DNA from: Choanephora cucurbitarum
Lineage: Eukaryota; Mucoromycota; Mucoromycetes; Mucorales; Choanephoraceae
NCBI GenBank assembly: GCA_025331435.1
Contig: JAIWNI010000298.1
Location: 1 to 12,271, forward strand
Reading direction: 5' to 3'
Length of the DNA: 12,271 nucleotides
Shown here: in pieces, positions 1 through 6,738 of the stretch
How the letters are laid out: each line of letters starts with the position of its first letter
Numbering within the stretch: the stretch's first letter is position 1
The notes under the pieces: model-generated
Seen by the model: the letters and a program-made list of their open reading frames with translations, nothing else
What the model was told of the DNA's origin: nothing
Databases searched by the model: none
Translations under genes and position numbers: made by a program

Positions 1-681
1 TACTCTGTATTGTTTAGGTTGCCTTACTTCTCTTACAACTTAATCGCAGTTGAGCCTATGCATGCGTTGTACTTGGGTGTCGTCAAGAAGGCTCTACTCG
101 ACATGGTTTCGGACAAAGGTTTTGAGAAAATCCAACTCCAGCTGCAGAACAAGTTCGTCTATAACCATCATGCATCCGGTAAACCTATTGCTGGTAAGAT
201 CGCTAACACTGGATTTGCAAACATCAAGGCAGTCGAGCTAAAGGACTTTATGTCTACTATGGCACCCAATGTTCTCCGTCCTTTGTTTGCCGCTAATGAT
301 GTAACAAACGGCCCAGGTAAGTATAAAACCATGAAGCACCTTATTGCCGCTCTTCGTCTTTTGGATGGTCATGCTATGAAGATCAGTGATATCGAAGTGG
401 CCCATAATCATCTACTTGAATTCGCTAAACGCTTTGAACGTCATTATGGAAAGCATTCAGTTGTACCAAACTTCCATTTCATGCTCCATCTTCGTGATTC
501 CATCTACAAGTTTGGTCCTATCTCTTGCTTCTGGGGCTTCAATTTTGAACGCAACAACCTATATGTAAAAAAGATCAATACTAATCACAAACAAGGCATC
601 GAAAAGACTTACATGCGCCAAATGCAGTCGAATATCTTTGCATATGATGCTGCTTCGGTTGCTCTTTACTATGAATCCTAA
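1..681 (+). CDS. Transposase C-terminal part, Tnp2/CACTA-like (copy A, cut by window start)
   Basis: The reading frame is open from base 1 and ends at TAA 679-681. It encodes the last ~226 residues of a DNA transposase of the Tnp2 type, which would cut and move its element in the nucleus. Visible family signatures are VEPMHALYLGVVKK near residues 15-28 of the fragment (usual form D-x-MH-x3-LG), a histidine-rich HFMLHLRDSIYKFGP stretch, and FWGFNFERNN followed by NTNHKQGIEKTYMRQ, matching the conserved C-terminal H...FGP...W.F.FER block. The fragment is identical in protein sequence to residues of copy B (10696-11376) except for one Val/Ile codon at position 7 (GTA here, ATA there). Family assignment rests on recalled motifs. 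Whether the upstream part of this copy is intact cannot be seen. Confidence 0.85.
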   Translation, partial: YSVLFRLPYFSYNLIAVEPMHALYLGVVKKALLDMVSDKGFEKIQLQLQNKFVYNHHASGKPIAGKIANTGFANIKAVELKDFMSTMAPNVLRPLFAANDVTNGPGKYKTMKHLIAALRLLDGHAMKISDIEVAHNHLLEFAKRFERHYGKHSVVPNFHFMLHLRDSIYKFGPISCFWGFNFERNNLYVKKINTNHKQGIEKTYMRQMQSNIFAYDAASVALYYES

Positions 682-714
682 ATCCGTTTTTATGTCACTT
701 CTATCTCGTTTTCG

Positions 715-860
715 TCTCTCCTTCTGTCTCTCTTTTTGTCTCTCCTTATGCCTCTTTTCATGCCTCTTCTTATGCCTCCTCTTATGCCTCCTCTTATGCC
801 TCCTCTTATGCCATTCCTTCTTTGCCTCTTGCCTTTCCTTTTGTCTTTCCTTTTGTCTAT
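715..860 (+). repeat. Pyrimidine-rich minisatellite after transposase stop (copy A)
   Basis: Just after the transposase stop the sequence becomes almost pure C/T on this strand. It has three head-to-tail CTTATGCCTCCT-like units (about 765-806), flanked by degenerate TCTCTTTTTGTCTCT and CTTTCCTTTTGT units. It produces long but low-complexity frames in several registers (Gly-Ile-Arg repeats on the minus strand, Leu/Met-rich on the plus strand), which I read as artefacts rather than genes. It probably lies in the transposase 3' UTR. The same tract is in copy B with one extra T. Confidence 0.8.
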
Positions 861-980
861 CTTATGCCTTTTCTTCTCTGTCTTCGTCTCTCCTTCTTTG
901 TCTCTTTTCTCTCCATTCGTTATTCTCTTATGCACTCTCTTTCAAGTATACTGTATAATATGTAAACACTTGCTTGTTGC

Positions 981-986
981 AATAAA
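981..986 (+). terminator. Candidate polyadenylation signal of transposase gene (copy A)
   Basis: AATAAA lies 300 bp after the transposase stop and before the promoter of the next gene. It is the canonical polyA hexamer and is conserved in copy B at 11677-11682, although the base before it differs (C at 980, T at 11676). Use of this site is inferred. Confidence 0.45.
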
Positions 987-1259
987 ACTGATTAGTTGAA
1001 AGTAAAGCTCGCAGACGCGTTCGTTTTTATTTTTTAAGTATTGTTTCTTTCTTTCTTTCTAAATCAATTTATCTTTGTTTCCGACAAATTGTGAAAATAC
1101 TGTTGTGCAGTTGAAGTGGCTGCTTCGTGTTGTCGAGGGTGAGATGCTTTTAGAGTTGAACGTAGAGGCGATGATAATAAAGTGTAAAAGAAAAAAAAAG
1201 TTTTTTTGAACTTAGGGAATTTGAATTTATTTTGTGACCCACATCTGTGTTACTTATAA

Positions 1260-1360
1260 TATAAAGGCGTCTGAATTATTTCTCCTGTTTTCTCCCCTTT
1301 TCTTTTTTTTTCTCTTTCTCTACTTTTTTTTATCTTCAAAAGCCACACTTCTCATTTAAA
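1260..1360 (+). promoter_or_regulatory. Core promoter and CT-rich leader of ORF2 (copy A)
   Basis: A TATAAAG box at 1260-1266 sits about 95 bp before the ATG at 1361. It is followed by a long C/T run (about 1277-1336) and an A-rich TTTAAA just before the ATG. TATA plus a pyrimidine-rich stretch ahead of the start is a common fungal core-promoter layout. The stretch from 682 to 1259 otherwise holds the minisatellite, the AATAAA and a (TTTC)n run near 1045-1060, with no gene. In copy B the same elements occur at 11954-11960 and onward, with length changes only in the homopolymer runs. Confidence 0.6.
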
Positions 1361-2146
1361 ATGGATCAGTTGGCAAGAAACTTCTTAGACAACGTTGCAC
1401 GTCTTGTTAGAGACGGCGAAACCGAAAACACAAGCGAGATTGCAGAGACAGTTGTTGCAAGTAGCGAGTCTGTTGCCATAGATATTACAGAACCTTTCTC
1501 ACTAAATGCGCTGATTGACTTTTCAGAAATCAACGGTAATCCTAAAGGTTTTGAACGACTCTCTGAATCCGGTTATGTGGATATTCACTGGGCAAAAAGA
1601 GAAAGCAAAACGATGAGTAACGACGATCTGCAGTGTCTGAAAGCGTACTATGAAAGACAATATGCAGTACCTATCACTGTGCAGAACCACATAGAAAAGT
1701 TCAAGGAAATCAAAGTGCTCGGTTATGTGTACAAGTCCAAGTTACATGGTGAAAAAACAGCTGCTGCCTTCAACGCATATAGATGCAATGATGTCGAGAC
1801 TGACGACTTGGAAGGTGTTGAAATGGATCACTGCCAAGAGCATCTTCGAGCAGGTTCAGTCAAATACTTTTTCAAACACACGGCTGAATTTGTTTCAGAT
1901 TATAACATACATGAAGAATTAGACCATTACTTTGCTTTTGTCGAGTGGTTCAAAAACCCTCGCAAAGGTAAAGAGACACACGACATGCTCACCGATGATT
2001 TTATGCGACCCTTTAGAGATGAAGTAGAAAAGAAGGGATCGTATTCAATTATGCCTGTTCAGAAGTTCTACACGCCTATTCATATACAAAAGACATCTTT
2101 TACGAATATCATTGTCACTGCCGATTTCCCAAGACGCATTATATAA
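1361..2146 (+). CDS. ORF2, 261-aa transposon-associated protein of unknown function
   Basis: This is a single-exon gene from ATG 1361, preceded by a good TATA/CT promoter, to the TAA at 2144-2146. I do not recognise a named domain. The N-terminal half (to about residue 70) is acidic and Ser/Thr/Val-rich. The C-terminal part (about 165-261) contains VKYFFKHTAEFV, HYFAFVEWFK, a SIMPVQKFYTPIHI segment and a final basic FPRRII. This order resembles the small beta-rich tail that follows the catalytic domain in some fungal and plant Tnp2-type transposases (positionally like plant DUF4216), so ORF2 may be a detached accessory domain of the transposase system; that is inference. It lies 680 bp after the transposase stop, same strand, and is duplicated in copy B. 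It is intact, unlike its neighbours, which could mean recent activity or host use. Confidence 0.75.
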   Translation: MDQLARNFLDNVARLVRDGETENTSEIAETVVASSESVAIDITEPFSLNALIDFSEINGNPKGFERLSESGYVDIHWAKRESKTMSNDDLQCLKAYYERQYAVPITVQNHIEKFKEIKVLGYVYKSKLHGEKTAAAFNAYRCNDVETDDLEGVEMDHCQEHLRAGSVKYFFKHTAEFVSDYNIHEELDHYFAFVEWFKNPRKGKETHDMLTDDFMRPFRDEVEKKGSYSIMPVQKFYTPIHIQKTSFTNIIVTADFPRRII

Positions 2147-2166
2147 TAAAAAAAACGACCTTTATT
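2145..2166. terminator. Overlapping 3' ends of convergent ORF2 and ORF3
   Basis: An AATAAA (2145-2150) overlaps the ORF2 stop on the plus strand, and TTTATT at 2161-2166 reads AATAAA on the minus strand just after the distal ORF3 stop (2178-2180). Only about 31 bp separates the two coding ends, so the 3' UTRs must overlap. The A-rich tract at 2149-2156 on the plus strand could help form the end. The assignment is from sequence only. Confidence 0.5.
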
Positions 2167-2177
2167 GTCAAAAAAAA

Positions 2178-3359
2178 TTACATTTGTTCAGCTTCTAAAC
2201 ACCAAGAAGGCATCGACTCGAAAACCTTGGCATCGACACCAAGACGTTCAACGTATCTTCTTGGGCCGACATTGGTGGGGATGTACTGCGGGTTTTTAGG
2301 CCTTGTTTTCGGCAGTTCTCAAATCATCGATCTCATCGAAGAAGGCCTCACACTATTGTAAGTATTAGTCATTTTTTCTCAAACATTCTTTCATGATAAC
2401 TTACGGTTCTGCTTCTATACGTAGGTACGCATCTGAGCCTGGATACGGCGTTGGTCTCATCAACCTCTTCTTCTTGATCAGACATCATGTCCGAGACCAG
2501 AACAGACAGACACTCGGCCCTTGTACCGTAGGCAGGACGGGACCCATCAAACCGAAGCAAGTCGCTGGTAAAGACTGCTTCATTTCTCGAAAAAGTTTCA
2601 AGTCTTTTGGCTAAGATCTAGATGTTGAAGTTGACAGTGTTAGTAGCCAAGGTATACTATCGCAATGTAGAATATTCTCACCTTGCTTTTACGGTTGTTG
2701 ATTCGCTTACGAATCCTGATAGCCCTTTGTACATGTTCTGGTCTTGCTGCGTTTTTAGTACGATCCTTGGCGTTCTTGTATCGGTTGCGAAGTACAGACT
2801 TGACAAACTTGACGATACTGGCGTTCATCCACTGGTACTTCTTTAAGATCAACAACAGATCGGAATGACCAAGAAAGTCGCGGATGATGAGCTTGACTGT
2901 CTCTTTATTGGTTGAGCCAAGCATCAATGTTTCGTCGAGGTTCCAACCAGTCTCGCCTAGCCTTTCCATCTCACATTCAACGACAGTTTTCTATTGAAGA
3001 GCGGTAAGTAAATGGTTTTACATTGTTTCTTTCTAGTTACTTACTTTCAATCCTTGTAATTCAGCATCTGAACCAGGAAAACCAAAGCGATCAGAGTCCT
3101 CGGGCATGCTTTTGAACTTGGCCTTGAGCTCTTGGTTTTCCCTGATTAACTGCTCAATCAGCTTGTCGCTTTTTTGTTGAGCAACTTCCAACTTCTTGAT
3201 TGCAACTTCCATTTGCTTGAAGTTGCGCTGATCAGAAGAAGTATTTGACTGACGGTACTCAGGAACTGAACGACGAGGAGCGCTTCTGCTAGTGGCAACG
3301 GTAGGTATACCTCTGTTTACAGGTGTGTTGTCAGCATTGGTGTTAGTGGTGTGGAACAT
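2178..3359 (-). CDS. ORF3, four-exon coiled-coil/basic protein, 3' end apparently frameshifted
   Basis: Exons are 3359-3045, 2990-2682, 2617-2405 and 2352 downward, with introns of 54, 64 and 52 bp that begin GTAAGT, GTGAGA and GTAAGT and end in AG; all three lie between codons. The start ATG 3359 has a TATA box 70 bp upstream. Residues 1-45 are Ser/Thr/Asn/Arg-rich and 47-82 form a likely coiled coil (IKKLEVAQQKSDKLIEQLI). Exon 2 encodes an LGETGWNLDE segment, then a basic stretch ending RKRINNRKSK. Exon 3 is acidic (DQEEEVDETN) and ends PTYRSRT, joined to CEAFFDEIDDL; similar P-x-[WY]-RS...FF..ID segments occur, to my recollection, in mucoralean multicopy proteins. The frame stops at TAA 2298-2296 (~297 aa), but a neighbouring frame continues as PKNPQYIPTNVG... 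for 40 codons to the stop at 2180-2178, suggesting loss of one base in the GGCC near 2299. A DNA-binding or structural accessory role is plausible but unproven. Confidence 0.65.
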
Positions 3360-3429
3360 TTTACGGATAGTTTTGAGGGAAAATAAGAATAATATGATAT
3401 GGGAAACGAATTGTCAATGACATTTGCAG

Positions 3430-3437
3430 TTTTTATA
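3430..3437 (-). promoter_or_regulatory. TATA box of ORF3
   Basis: On the minus strand this reads TATAAAAA, about 70 bp before the ORF3 ATG (3359). The spacing matches that of the TATA boxes before the other genes of this unit. Confidence 0.55.
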
Positions 3438-3712
3438 TGTCTTCCAAATTTAGTTGATAGATGATTCAGATTTGTAAATATTTAAGGTACGTGAGCTGGG
3501 TATAGAATAACAGAGGCTGAAATACCAATAAAATTTTTACTTTGATCTTTTTTAAATTTTTTTTCCTTTTTCTCTACTTTTTTCACTTTCTACTGGTTCA
3601 TGGTAATGTACTTTATATTAAAGAGGCCCTTTAACTAAAGAAAATGCTCTGGAGTTTCTTTTAAATAGGAAATAACTGAATGCTTCTGCTATCATTGGTG
3701 TTTAGGTGAAAG
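3438..3712. other. Upstream region of ORF3, no gene seen
   Basis: The stretch is AT-rich with T runs near 3545-3590. I see no coding segment. It should contain the upstream control region of ORF3. Confidence 0.4.
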
Positions 3713-4048
3713 GTAAGTTATTTGTACTTTGATAAAAATGACCTTATTAATCTATTCTTATTTTAGGCGTCATCTAATCTATGATTTGGGCTGACTCTTT
3801 GCCTCTACTGATAGGTGAAAGGCCTCTTATAATCTTGGGTAAGTAAGTCTATCAAATAGCTTTGTATTTTGATGCTAACAATGCTTTTTAGAGACGCAAA
3901 TACTATGTTTGTTCCTTGCAAACATAGCCCGTAGCTCGCGTATTCATAAAGGTAATGTCTTTTTAGCTCATTCATAATAAGTACAAGTTACTAATCTTTC
4001 TTTTTATTAATATACGTCTCTGGCTTCCTTTATTTGGCTCTTTGCTAG
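3713..4048 (+). other. Splice-site ladder of unknown transcript
   Basis: Three consecutive intron-like segments are visible. They are 3713-3766 (GTAAGT...TTTTAG), 3839-3891 (GTAAGT...GCTAAC...TTTTAG) and 3952-4048 (GTAATG...ACTAAT...GCTAG). They bound exon-like pieces of 72 nt (3767-3838) and 60 nt (3892-3951). The 72-nt piece has stops in all three plus frames, so it cannot be coding as it stands. It may be a spliced non-coding leader or the decayed 5' part of the gene ending at 4259. Chance occurrence in AT-rich DNA is possible. Confidence 0.3.
3903..3927. repeat. Perfect 9-bp inverted repeat (stem-loop)
   Basis: CTATGTTTG (3903-3911) and CAAACATAG (3919-3927) are exact reverse complements around a 7-nt loop TTCCTTG. 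It lies inside the 60-nt exon-like piece. No T run follows, so it is not a typical terminator. Confidence 0.5.
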
Positions 4049-4093
4049 TGCGAACTAGAAGACTTCTAATGGCTGAAAGCGCTTATTCTACAG

Positions 4094-4259
4094 GGACAAG
4101 CAGGAATCTCCTCACAGGTGCTCTCTTTCAAGCCATGCCTCTGATGACGATGGTGAGCGCAATAGCAAGAACGCCTTTTTTGGCACCCTCAAGACAGGCT
4201 TTGATCGTGTGGCTGAAGGCGCGGCGAACAAGGTAAGGAAGGGAGGGGGATCCTGGTAA
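4094..4259 (+). pseudogene. Exon-like C-terminal fragment of an unrecognised protein
   Basis: After the acceptor-like TTCTACAG (ending 4093) a frame runs to TAA 4257-4259. It contains SDDDGERNSKNAFFGTLKTG followed by FDRVAEGAANKVRKGG and a terminal Trp. The acidic/Ser patch then amphipathic Phe/Leu/Lys/Ala helix looks like true protein rather than chance AT-rich frame, and local G+C is higher than around it. Another acceptor (CTCACAG, ending 4117) is possible. No upstream start or matching coding exon was found, so it is either the last exon of a gene with cryptic upstream exons or a relic. I do not recognise the family. Confidence 0.35.
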
Positions 4260-4643
4260 TATCTAGCAACGTATTGCGGCAATGAATCGATAGATCGTGG
4301 TAGCATATGGATTATATATAGTAATTTTTTATTGAAATAAACCAATAATATAAACGAATAACCCAATATTTAATCGCGTCATTTAAGCTATTTTTAACCA
4401 TTCATGTTCTAAAGGGCGATGTCCCAAGAAGGAAAGGGAAATGATCCAAATAAAGCATACATCTTTAAACTAAGGACGAATTGTAAAGAAGTGTATTTCA
4501 ATAATTGTGTAATAATGTAACGCTAATTACCCTATGAGATGTATCAGCGAAAGACCGAAGGAAACACAAAAAGTCTAAAAAGGCAAAAGAAATGAAGAAA
4601 ATCGAGGAAATTCAACGAATAGTATTAAAGAAAGGCATAGATA
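4260..4643. other. No gene seen
   Basis: AT-rich sequence with stops in all frames apart from short open stretches. No RNA gene signature was recognised. Confidence 0.4.
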
Positions 4644-4874
4644 CTGACAGTAAAGAAGTGTCATATACTTGTCAGGAACCCCCAGATTCTGACAGCCTTT
4701 TTTCATGTCAGATGACAGGTAAGATCCCCCTGAATCTGACAATTATCGTCTGCATGAAAATTGTCAGAACAATGTCAGATGGGGGCGGAGGTCTGACATT
4801 GTCATTTTCTATCGCAAAGTTGTACATATTTTCACAATGTCAGACACATGTCAGATACCCCCAGATTCTGACAG
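4644..4874. repeat. Dense TGTCAG/CTGACA motif cluster
   Basis: The hexamer TGTCAG or its complement CTGACA occurs 11 times in about 230 bp (starting 4644, 4670, 4689, 4706, 4736, 4762, 4773, 4793, 4838, 4849 and 4868), in both orientations. Further TGTCA/TGACA half copies lie at 4659, 4713 and 4800. Four copies are paired with a run of five C (or G): ccccc at 4679, 4726 and 4858, and ggggg at 4781. The 18-mer ACCCCCAGATTCTGACAG occurs twice exactly (4678-4695 and 4857-4874). Clustered short motifs in both orientations are typical of the subterminal transposase-binding regions of CACTA-type transposons, so this may be near the right end of copy A. A regulatory array is the alternative. Confidence 0.6.
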
Positions 4875-5690
4875 GATCCTGCCAAAAATTTTTTTGACGT
4901 GTTTTGTCCGGTAAAGTTCCGGTAGCTGTGCGATTCGGACCGACATCTGCGTCACCTTATCCCAAAAACTGGCTCCCTAAAGACCTGCCTAGACCCTTTT
5001 ATTCTTTTTGTTCTCTTGGTTCTGATCTGTACTACCCTTTTGAGTTCACTTACATTCCAGATAGTTACTTTTCTCTTTTGTTGTCTACTTCCGCTCCGCT
5101 GGCTCATTTAAGCTTTTACTTTTGTTTTGATTCACTCCTCATTACTACCTTAGATTTAATTCCCTTTATTTATCATTACTTCCAGAATTGCCATTGATAT
5201 TTCATCCACTCTGCTTATTTTAGACCAAATTATCGTTGAATCCGTATCATGCAATTCTTTAGAACAATTCTTCATTCCATTTCTGACCTTTCCTAGACCG
5301 AATCATTTTGGACCATCATTACTTAGAAGAATAGAAATTCTTTATCAATAGTATAAATAGTAGATATTTGTTATAATAAAATCGAGGTCGTTTTTCTTTA
5401 TCTTAAACTTAAAGTGATAATTTGATTACTTGGGAGAAATTATCTTCAGAGATATTACGAATTCTGTTTTCTGTTACCAGGTATGACTATACTAGGAAGA
5501 GAAGGATTGGTAGAGGTTATTAACACTGTTCTTTTCTCCACCTTATGTCTAGGCTTTGTTATATATTCTTGTCAAATCCTTTTACCCCTCAATTCCGCTA
5601 CCTTATATCAAACTGATAAACACCCTCACAAGCCTATCTCAGACTTTTCAAATTTTGTCGTCTTGTTATTATTGTATGTGTTATAGCGGC
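4875..5690. other. Non-coding, pyrimidine-rich stretch; no gene seen
   Basis: A direct pair of CCGGTA lies at about 4909 and 4920, followed by CT-rich sequence to about 5200. Short open frames, including a 67-codon hydrophobic one at 5483-5686, lack any recognisable domain, splice context or codon pattern. I do not support a gene here. Confidence 0.4.
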
Positions 5691-5758
5691 AGTCACGTGA
5701 CTTTGGAAGGTTCTTTAGCCAATCAGATCACTGGAAAGAGTTTCTAGAAGACAGTGAC
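5691..5758. promoter_or_regulatory. Promoter-like cluster: palindromic E-box, CCAAT box, TGACGTA
   Basis: AGTCACGTGACT (5691-5702) is a perfect 12-bp palindrome around CACGTG, the core bound by bHLH factors such as fungal Cbf1-type proteins. AGCCAATCAG follows at about 5718-5727, a good CCAAT box for the HAP/NF-Y complex. GTGACGTA at about 5754-5761 resembles an ATF/CRE half-site. Three recognised promoter motifs within 70 bp suggest a real control region. However, no intact gene starts within several hundred bases on either side, so it may be a relic of a lost gene. Confidence 0.4.
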
Positions 5759-5763
5759 GTAGA

Positions 5764-5842
5764 CTGTGTATTATATTGTAAGTCTTTGATTTATTTATTT
5801 CTTTTTAAACTTTACCTGTTTATTATATTGTAAGTCTTTGAT
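5764..5842 (+). repeat. 27-bp direct repeat (one mismatch), 52 bp apart
   Basis: A 27-bp segment beginning CTGTGTATTATATTGTAAGT at 5764 recurs at 5816 with a single G-to-T change. The last 22 bp (5769-5790 and 5821-5842) are identical. Each copy contains a GTAAGT donor-like core. It looks like a small local duplication. Confidence 0.7.
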
Positions 5843-5937
5843 AAAGAACTTGCAAATATAATTAGCACAGGTATTTATACTTTTTCTAATCTAATCTAAA
5901 GATGTATACTAAGTTGAATAAAGAAGGAAGCAATTAA

Positions 5938-6451
5938 CTATCGTTCTCCGATTGATCCTGTCTTGCTGATTCTAAAAGGTGTCTTGAGCTCAGTTACAGG
6001 AACTTGCCTTATTCGCAACAGATTCAATCTCATCTTCTTCTTTCTTTTATTCAGAATCTGAGGCTTGAATCGTCGTTTGTTCGGTTTATACTGTTGAGGT
6101 AGATTGTACTCAACTTCAATAGGTTGTCTACGCTTGAGATTGCTAACGTCTGCGACAGTTTGACGTGTGTCTATTTTTGTCGTGTTGCTTTTTGGCACTC
6201 TTTGGTGGTATTGAAGTCTATAACTTTGGGTATGTTTATGTGCATTGAGGTTGTTCTTTGTTCTGTTTGTTGTCTTGGAAGTGGTGGTCTTTGGTACAAG
6301 TCTGGTTTGTATTACTCGGTTCCTGAAGTGGAAATAGCTGGCAACAGTTGTAGCCAATGAAATTGCTTCCTTGAATTGCTGTCAAATCCTCAAGATGTTT
6401 ACTATCCAAGTTGGTACCTGCATTGACCAAAGTGCAAGAGTATGTTGACCC
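5938..6451 (-). pseudogene. Decayed or frameshifted gene fragment, basic protein of unknown family
   Basis: Two overlapping minus-strand frames read as one protein. The first (from about 6451) contains TLVNAGTNLDSKHLEDLTAI. The second continues as EAISLATTVASYFHFRNRVI and runs 140 codons to the stop at 5940-5938, becoming very Lys/Arg/Thr/Asn-rich (KTTTSKTTNRTKNN, NKRKKKMRLN). The change of frame falls near 6371, where one extra G (minus strand) separates CAA from GAA. Neither part has a convincing ATG start. The join makes a smoother sequence than either frame alone, which supports a one-base frameshift in a real gene. I do not recognise the family, and upstream exons were not found. Confidence 0.45.
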
Positions 6452-6519
6452 TCATTTAGTCTCATTATGTTTTTGTTGTTTCCTGTTTCCCTTCACCTGA
6501 TTGTAACTCTACTGTTATT

Positions 6520-6650
6520 ATTATTTTCTTTTGTCGTGCTTTCTATTTTATTTTTATTCTATTTTATTCTTTTCTATTCTATTTTGTTCTATTCAATTTT
6601 GTCCTTTTTTTTTGTATTCCACTCTATTTTTTTTATATTCTGTATTACCA
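6520..6650. repeat. Low-complexity (TTCTATT)n-like tract
   Basis: Imperfect repeats of TTCTATT/TTTTATTC and T runs on the plus strand. No coding content. Confidence 0.6.
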
Positions 6651-6738
6651 TCTTGATTGCTTCCTTTTAACTTCCTTATTTAGCTCAGCAAGCCATCGAA
6701 GATCGTTCATTTCTCGATTATTCTGCTTATTTTATTGA

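Larger units (their letters stand above)
1..1578. repeat. Long direct repeat, copy A
   Basis: This segment recurs at 10696-12271 in the same orientation, about 10.69 kb away. Reading the two side by side shows substitutions at 7 (G here, A in copy B) and 980 (C here, T in copy B). There is one extra T in copy B inside the minisatellite near 776. The other five changes are one-base length differences in T or A runs near 1029-1034, 1191-1199, 1279-1281, 1303-1311 and 1323-1331. Apart from the base-7 codon, both coding parts inside the repeat are identical. The repeat is cut at both window edges, so its real extent is unknown. Confidence 0.95.

Noticed and set aside
690..999. Overlapping open frames with Gly-Ile-Arg or Leu/Met repeats on both strands (again at 11254-11695)
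   Set aside because: They are products of the CT minisatellite, with low complexity and no start context, and they change frame between the two copies because of one extra T.
4592..5197. Two consecutive plus-strand frames of about 100 codons
   Set aside because: The first lies mostly in the TGTCAG motif array and the second in CT-rich DNA. Neither looks like a protein family or has a promoter.
5483..5686. 67-codon hydrophobic frame beginning MTILGREG
   Set aside because: No recognisable domain, no TATA or splice context. AT-rich DNA commonly gives such Leu/Val/Phe-rich frames by chance.
6467..6670. 67-codon Phe/Leu-rich frame
   Set aside because: It is the direct translation of the TTCTATT low-complexity tract.
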